Shown here piece by piece: positions 57,503-64,000 of a stretch of 64,000 nt of DNA. The stretch covers positions 26,694,448-26,758,447 of the forward strand of contig JBBCBC010000026.1 in the NCBI GenBank assembly GCA_037126765.1, written 5' to 3'. Below the pieces are notes generated by a model, which was given only the letters and a program-made list of their open reading frames with translations, had not been told where the DNA came from and did no database searches. Made by a program: the position numbers and the translations under genes. The stretch comes from Stenogyne calaminthoides (lineage: Eukaryota; Streptophyta; Magnoliopsida; Lamiales; Lamiaceae). Positions within the stretch are counted from its first letter, which is position 1; each line of letters begins with the position of its first letter.

Positions 57503-57760
57503 GAGTGATACTTGCGTGCACCAAATGCGCACGTTGTAATTGAATTCAATTTTAATTTGTATCGACTACAACCTAAAACTTGGAACTCTGAACCATAAAC
57601 CATGAATCCGAACCTTGAACCCAGAACCAACCCAAACCCGAACCCTGAACCGTTCGAGTCCGGATTGAGTCTTGTTCAAAATTTGAAATATGATAAAAAA
57701 AAATGAAATCCAATTGCACCAATTCTAAATCGGTGCGAAGGGTGCACACAAGTATTTGCC
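57503..57760. mobile_element. MITE with 9-bp target duplication and GAACC-rich core
   Basis: The 258-bp element starts GAGTGATACTTGCGTGCACC and ends (inverted) GGCAAATACTTGTGTGCACC. It is flanked by a perfect ATCAATTTT (57494-57502 and 57761-57769). A 9-bp duplication fits Mutator-like integration. The core (57575-57650) is a string of degenerate 'gaaccctgaacc'/'aacccgaacc' units. Confidence 0.8.
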
Positions 57761-57942
57761 ATCAATTTTAGTCATTTTCGTCGGAAAAAAAAACAATTTT
57801 GACTGAAAATGGCCGGAAATATATTGTACTTCCTCTGTCCCTAACCCATTGAAAATTTGTCAAAAAGGTTTATCCTAAATTCAATTGAACATTTTTATAA
57901 ATGGTAATAAAATAACTTCATCCTTATTTGAACAAAGTGTTA

Positions 57943-58199
57943 CTCCCTCCGTCTCATAGTTAACCTTACAGTTACTGTGTGCTCGGGTTTTAAAAAAAAA
58001 TGATAAAATGTTGGGGGTAGAAAGAATTGTTTATTAGTATTTTATATGATAAAGTGATACCAAACTCAACCTTACAGTTTCCATTTCGGGCGTCCCAAAC
58101 TTAACTGATAATTCTCTTAAATGGAAATTATCACTTTATCACTTTATCACATAAAATACTAATAAACAACTCTTTCTACTCTCAACTATTCGGATGGAG
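57943..58199. mobile_element. Stowaway-type MITE
   Basis: The 257-bp element starts CTCCCTCCGTCTCATAGTT and ends (inverted) CTCCATCCGAATAG, with TA on both sides (57941-57942 and 58200-58201). Inside, 'tgtttattagtattttatat' pairs with 'ataaaatactaataaaca', giving a long hairpin. A similar start, 'tacttcctctgtccctaac', at 57827 may be a truncated second copy. Confidence 0.85.
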
Positions 58200-58201
58200 T
58201 A

Positions 58202-60004
58202 TCTTTTAACTCATCAATAATAATAAAAAAAATTATAATAACTTATAAATGTGAAAATATTAAAGGTGGCGGATTGATTCAACCACCATGGCTCATTTTT
58301 AAAGGGTTCCTAATTTAACCGTCCAAAAAAAACATGTATTTGGAAAAATAAGTCCTAATTTTTTGTTTTCTGAGCTCAAACGGTGGTTCTTATAAATCAT
58401 GATTGACATCTCTAACTGGTACTCATTAAAATAAATCTCCTGACCAATGTCAGTGAGGGGGAAAAAATGAAAATGCTGTAGATTTAATTTTTCTCCATTT
58501 TATATATTCAAAGTGAGTAAAAATATTTTATTTTATTTGCAAATAGAGAATAGGTAGTATATTGTAATAATGTCAGTAAAGGGTTATTATAAACAATCAC
58601 TAGGAGAAAAAAAAATTATACTCTTGGCAAAAAATAGAAAACTCATTTATGCTTATTATTGGTCAATGATTCTATGCAATATGCATATGATTTTCCAGGC
58701 CTCTCTTTCGTGGAAATAGCTGGCTTGACTTGACTTTGTTAGGAAGTGTATTGAGTTGAATAAATTTTGTAATGTTAGAAAATTTGTGGGAAAAAATTAA
58801 TCAGTGTAAAAATAGTTGACTTGACTATTAATATAAAAAATAATTGCACGGCTCAATGTAAACATGTTACATGATTTTAAAATGCATTATGAGTACACGG
58901 TACATCTGGATGCACATGAGACTCACTCTATTTTATTTCTTTATTTTTACTCATTATATATCCTTTTTAAAACTTATGCTCCTTATATTTTGATTTATAC
59001 ACTTTCGATTGTGCTTTTTTTTTTTTTTTTTTTCTCCTGTATATATTTTTTTTTAAACTTCTGCCCCTTGAAAACCAAAATAAAGATGAAATATAAGGAA
59101 TAAAACTTATAAATAAATGAAAATAAAGTACTTTAATTTGAGAAAACGAAAGCATTGGAATTTCCAAAGGTTTGATTGGGTCATTCTCATGGAGTGGAAG
59201 ACTCGTTAATTTCCAGGTAGACTCACTTGAGGACGACTTGGACTTTATTAATTCTACATATAAATATTATTTTTATAATAAAGTCTCATGTGCAATTGAT
59301 GCACGGATTTAAGGCTCGTGCACTCGCCTCAACTCTACACATGTATGTACAGAACATGTTTAATATATTTAATGGATGAGTCAAATATTTTTTAAAATTG
59401 ATCATTTTATTGAATGAGTACACAATGCACTTGGGTGCACAAGAGATTCACTCTATTTTTATATAAAATTACAAATTGTATGAAGATACGACTTGGACTA
59501 TTTAATTCTTTATTTTTATATAAAGTTACAAATAGTATGGAATATGGAGATATATCATAGTGGAATCAAAACCATCATAATTCACACAACTCATCAGTCC
59601 CCTAATGCGAAACTTGGGATTAATTGCACCAAACCTGTCTCGTGGTTTGGAAATATTGCGTGAAATCTGCTCGTAATTTAGAAATAGTAGGAAATCCTCT
59701 TGTGATTTTTGTTTTTTTGTTTTTTTTTTCTTTTTTGGATTTTGGAGTCAAATTTATATTTTCAGGAAGAACATATAACTAATAATGAAATATTTAAGTT
59801 CCCATTTTTTAATGGAAGAATTTCAACATGAATTTGAAATCGTAAATTTGTATGGACTTATCCTTGAAAACTACTATAGTAGTGGGGGGATGGATGGTGC
59901 AAGGATGTAGTCATCTATTATTATTTCTAAAAAATTAACATTTTTCTATATAATTTAGATCTTTCATTTTCTAGAATTTGTCTCCTCATATAAGAGAAAA
60001 TTTG
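58202..60004. other. Intergenic AT-rich region left of the copia element
   Basis: No gene was recognised. Phrases like 'gatgcacatgagactcactc' (58910), 'cacttgggtgcacaagagat' (59428) and 'acgacttggact' (59233 and 59488) repeat, so old interspersed repeats are likely. There is a T-run at 59014-59033. Confidence 0.4.
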
Positions 60005-60409
60005 TGTTGGAATTGTTGGAGCCTGAGTAGACGGGGAAGTCAGAGGATGGGAGGCGCTCGACCAAGCATTGTGGTCGAAAGACATCTCGCCGATCGAAAG
60101 CACCTCGATTTCGAGCCCAGCGAACAAGAAAACGTGATCAACGCGGAACCTCTCGACCAAGGCCCGTGGTCGAGCGGGTTCCGCAGCCAGTTCGCAGAAT
60201 TAGGGCTTCGGTCCATGTCTTCATTTAAATACCTTTAACTCATTGTATTTGCCTCTTGTACGAAAAACACACGAAAATATTGAATCTCCTGGCTTGGTAG
60301 TGCCCCCAGACGTAGTCATTCCTGACGAACTGGGTAACCAAATTGTTTGTTCCTCTTAATTCCCTAGTTCTATTATTTTCTCCAATAATTGCTTGCTTTA
60401 ATTCCTAAC
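60005..60409 (+). repeat. 5' LTR of a copia retrotransposon
   Basis: The segment starts TGTTGGAATTGTTGGAGCC and ends TTAATTCCTAACA, i.e. TG...CA, and is directly followed (2 bases) by a primer binding site. A possible promoter box (ATTTAAATAC) lies at about 60223-60232. The partner LTR would lie beyond the window, so the left boundary cannot be confirmed by comparison. Confidence 0.7.
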
Positions 60410-60411
60410 AA

Positions 60412-60424
60412 CTGGTATCAAGAG
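60412..60424 (+). other. Primer binding site (initiator methionine tRNA)
   Basis: TGGTATCAAGAGC matches the complement of the plant initiator-Met tRNA 3' end (TGGTATCAGAGC) with one extra A. This is where reverse transcription of copia elements starts. Confidence 0.82.
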
Positions 60425-60436
60425 CATCGGGTTAAA

Positions 60437-63400
60437 GGGATCTGTGGAGCTGAAGGGAAATCGTCTGTTGAGAAGTTTGATGGAACGGATTTTGGATTTT
60501 GGAAATTGCAGATCGAAGATTACCTGTACGGTAAAGATCTCAGATCAACCGCTGGGTGAAAAACCGAAGAGATGAAGGACGACGAGTGGAAGTTGCTGGA
60601 TAGGAAGGCGATGAGTGTGGTTCGTCTGTCGTTATCCAGGAACGTCTCCCTACATACGGTGAAAGCAAAAACCACAAAGGAGATGCTGGAGATATTGACT
60701 GAGATGTATGAAAAACCGTCTGCAGCGAACAAGGTTCATCTGATGCAGAGGTTATTCAACCTGAGGATGGCGGAGGATACTGTGGTAGCCAACCACCTCA
60801 ACGAGTTCAATATGATCATAACCCAATTGAGCTCGGTTGAGATTGATTTTGATGATGAGGTTCAAGCCCTTATTTTGTTGTCTTCTTTACCAGAAAGTTG
60901 GAGTGGAACGGTGACGGCTGTTAGTTCTTCAACGGGTAAAGTGAAACTAAAATTCGATGAGGTTAGAGATTTGGTCATGAGCGAAGAAATTCGCCGGAAA
61001 GAGTTGGGTGTGGCCACAGGATCTGCTTTGAGTACGGGAAACAGAGGCAGATCTGAATCCAAGGGGAAGCCAAATCGGGGTAGATCGAAGTCAAGGGGCA
61101 AAGATAAGAGTAAAGTTGAGTGTTATAAATGTCATGAACTTGGTCATTACAAAAGTGAGTGCAAGGCACAAGGGAATGAACCAAAGAAGAGTGACAACTC
61201 AGCCAACGTTGCCACTAATGAGGACTCAGATGCATTGATTCTGAGTGTAAGCAGTCCATTGGAGTCGTGGGTGTTAGATTCTGGAGCATCGTTTCATTCG
61301 TGCAGCAGTGCTGACGTAATGGAGAGGTACACTTCCGGGAACTTTGGGAGGGTTTATCTAGCTGATGATGAGCCGTTGGAAATCAAAGGGAAGGGGGATG
61401 TTCGAATTAAGACACCAAATGGGACTGTGTTACAATTGAAAGATGTGAGACATATTCCTGGTTTGAAGAGGAATTTGATTTCAGTTGGGCAACTTGATGA
61501 CGAGGGCTACAAGGTGACCTTTGGGTGTAACTCGTGGAAGATATCCAAAGGTGTCATGGTAGTGGCTCGTGGAAATAAAGAGGGGACGTTGTATATGACA
61601 GGCAACACCCGGGATAGCATTGCTCTTGCAAGTGAAAAAGGGAATTCAAATTTGTGGCATTGTCGCCTTGGCCACATGAGTGAAAAGGGGATGAAAGTTA
61701 TGTGCTCGAAGGGTAAACTGCCAGACCTCAAGACAATTGACATTGGTTTGTGTGAGGATTGTGTATTCGGAAAACAGAAAATGGTGAATTTTTCGAAGAG
61801 AGGCAGGGCTTTGAAGAAGCAGAAGCTGGAGTTAGTTCACAGTGATTTGTGGGGTCCAGCACAAGTGACATCCCTTGGTGGAGCATCATATTACATGACT
61901 TTTATTGACGACTCTAAGAGGAAGGTATGGGTTTATTTCTTGAAAAATAAGTCTGATGCCTTTAATGCTTTCAGGAAATGGAAGGCTCTTGTAGAAACTG
62001 AAACGGGTCTCAAGGTGAAGCGTTTGAGATCCGATAATGGTGGAGAGTACGAGCTCCGTGAGTTCAAAGGATTCTGTGAGGCGAATGGAATCCGAATGGA
62101 GAAAACCGTGGGAGGAACACCACAGCAGAATGGCGTGGCATAACGTATGAACAGGACCCTATGTGAACATGCTAGGAGCATGAGATTGAAGTGTGTGCGG
62201 CCAAAGATGTTTTGGGCAGAGGCAGTTAACACAGCAGCTTACTTGATAAACAGAGGACCCTCAACTCCTTGGGAAAATGGCATACCGGGGGAGGCCTGGT
62301 CGAGAAAGGAGGTAAATCTGTCTTTTCTTCGAGTATTTGGGTGTGTTGCATATGTTCATGTTGATTCTATGAGTAGAAGTAAGTTGGATGCAAAATCTGT
62401 TAAGTGTACGTTTGTTGGATATGGCGGTGATGAATTTGGCTATCGATTTTGGGATGAGGAAAACTGAAAGGTGATTCGTAGTCGATATGTCATATTTAAT
62501 GAACAGATGGTGTACAAAGACAGGTTGGGGAAATCCAAAGAAGGTGGTTCTGAGTCTCATGTTGTGGAGTTAGACATTTCGAACTCGGGTGAGAGCAAAG
62601 GGGTTCTAGATGATCAGGTGATTGTTGAGGAAGAACCAAGTACACCACCACCAACAATTCCGCTGCGGAGATCCACGAAGGATCGAAGATCTCCTGATAG
62701 GTATTCACCCTCCCTCCATTATTTATTGTTAACTGATGGTGGTGAACCTGAATGTTATGCAGAGGCAACACGTAGTGAACAGGTGGACAAGTGGAAACTT
62801 GCAATGGATGATGAGAAGAATTCATTGATGACCAACGGAACTTGGGAGCTTGTTGAGCTTCCTAAGGGCAAGAAAGCACTGCATAACAAGTGGGTTTACA
62901 AAATAAAAGAGGAGGCTGATGGAAGCAAACGCTACAAGGCAAGATTGGTTGTGAAGGGGTTTCAGCAGAAACATGGTATTGACTATACTGATGTTTTTAC
63001 TCCAGTGGTGAAGCTAACTACCATTCAATTGGTTCTGAGTCTGGTGGCTACAGAAAATTTGGTGTTAGAACAGATGGACGTGAAAACCGCCTTTCTTCAT
63101 GGTGGTTTAGATGAGGACATCTACATGAAGCAACCGGAGGGATACTTGTCTAAGGGGAGTAATGAGCTAGTTTGCAAGTAGAAGAAAAGTTTGTATGGTC
63201 TGAAACAAGCTCCATTACAGTGGTACAAGGAGTTTGATGGGTTCATGCATGAGATTAAGATCAATAGGTGTGAGGCTGACCATTGCTGTTACTTCAAGAG
63301 GTATGATGATGGTTATATCATTTTGCTATTATGTGTTGATGACATGTTGATAGCAGGCTCTAGTGCTCGAGAGGTGAGCAAGTTGAAGGAAAAATTGTCT

Positions 63401-64000
63401 GAAAGGTTTGCTATGAAGGACCTTGGAGAGGCCAAGCAAATCTTGGGTATGCGAATCGATCGTGACAAGGTGGCAGAAAAGTTGTATCTTTCACAGGCTG
63501 AATACATAAAGAAAGTCTTAAAGAGATTTAGTATGGAAGATGCAAAGCCAGTTCAGGTCCCGTTGGGAAGTCAGTTCAAGCTATCCAACAAGGACTCACC
63601 TAGTAGCGAAGAGGAGCGGACCTACATGCAAAACACTCTGTATGCTTCAGAAATTGGAAGTTTGATGTATGCAATGGTGTGTACAAGACCAGATATTGCA
63701 CAAGCGGTGGGAGTTGTTAGCCGGTTTATGGGCAATCCGGGTAAGCAGCATTGGGAGGCAGTGAAGTGGATCCTTAGATACTTGAGAGGTACTACTGAAC
63801 AAGCTTTGTGCTTTGAGGGCAAAAGCGTTGGGTTGACAGGATATGTTGATGCAGACTTGACATCAAAGGATCTCGACAAAAGGAGGAGTACTACAGGGTA
63901 TGTGTTTACTTTTGGTGGTACAGCAATATCTTGGACTTCTAAGTTGCAAAAGATCGTAACTCAGTCCACTGCAGAAGCAGAGTATGTTGCAGTCACTGAA
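60437..64000 (+). pseudogene. Copia (Tork/Tnt1-like) gag-pol polyprotein, multiply broken, continues past window
   Basis: The order is gag, protease, integrase, reverse transcriptase, RNase H, as in Ty1/copia. Gag begins with VEKFDGTDFGFWKLQIEDYL but no ATG precedes it in frame, and a TGA with nearby indels follows at about 60557. From ATG 60572 the frame is open for 523 codons: zinc knuckle CYKCHELGHYKSEC, protease WVLDSGASFHSC, pre-integrase LWHCRLGHMSEKGM, and integrase DLWGPAQV and SDNGGEY. In-frame stops follow at 62141 (TAA, after NGVA), 62465 (TGA) and 63179 (TAG, before KKSLYGLKQAP). Reverse transcriptase (KARLVVKGFQQKHGIDYTDVF) and RNase H (DLDKRRSTTGYVF) are readable to the edge. 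The usual YVDD active-site box reads LLCVDDMLIAG. The element is dead in this copy. Confidence 0.92.

Noticed and set aside
57575..57650. Interstitial telomere repeat
   Set aside because: The units are degenerate 'gaaccctgaacc'-like, not CCCTAAA arrays, and sit wholly inside a MITE.
60572..62143. Stand-alone gag-protease-integrase gene ending at 62143
   Set aside because: The stop lies inside the integrase motif NGVA-(E)-RMNRTL and the same frame continues, so it is a broken gag-pol.
1..64000. CRISPR arrays, operons, riboswitches or bacterial gene clusters
   Set aside because: All genes are intron-bearing or single plant genes with plant transposons; no such structure seen.

Overview
This 64 kb window is nuclear DNA of a flowering plant, most likely a eudicot. 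Evidence is the intron-rich genes with plant-type GT-AG (and two GC-AG) introns, plant-only families (DUF2921, NPF, plant F-box, callose synthase), AT-rich intergenic DNA, and many hAT-, Mutator-, Stowaway- and copia-type elements. I cannot name the species. No prokaryotic, phage or CRISPR content was seen.

Layout, left to right. At 421-870 lies a decayed Ty3/gypsy gag. At 1521-4897 (+) is a DUF2921 membrane protein (copy A) with an in-frame stop and a 704-bp intron that its relatives lack. At 6064-12065 (-) is a five-exon NPF1-type (NRT1/PTR) transporter whose introns host nested hAT-like elements and MITEs. At 13728-15590 are two decaying tandem units carrying F-box debris, next to the apparently intact F-box gene at 16202-17308 (+). 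At 18646-18936 (-) is a small LYR protein, the SDHAF1-type assembly factor of mitochondrial complex II, flanked by a pair of ~280-bp inverted repeats. At 22959-51210 (+) is a callose synthase gene of the CALS9/GSL10 type. I could place 51 coding exons, together encoding about 1915 residues. The gene carries two apparent 1-nt frame lesions, both at short homopolymers, two GC-AG introns, three local duplications involving exons or splice sites, and several transposon insertions. At 51700-53542 (-) is a dead DUF2921 copy (B), and at 54121-56868 (-) an intact single-exon DUF2921 gene (C, 915 aa). From 60005 to the window end is a copia retrotransposon with 5' LTR, primer binding site and a gag-pol broken by several stops.

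The genes do not form one pathway. Their products are a transporter, a mitochondrial assembly factor, a cell-wall glucan synthase, a ubiquitin-ligase adaptor and DUF2921 membrane proteins. The main themes are (1) birth and death of a dispersed three-copy DUF2921 family, (2) birth and death of a tandem F-box family, and (3) heavy use of introns as transposon landing sites, with many insertions still showing readable target-site duplications. I see no convincing wholly new system. The points most worth checking are the two callose synthase frame lesions (real, or assembly errors?), the private intron of DUF2921 copy A with its nested MITE, the inverted repeat around SDHAF1, and the element carrying a hAT transposase tail inside callose synthase intron 27.
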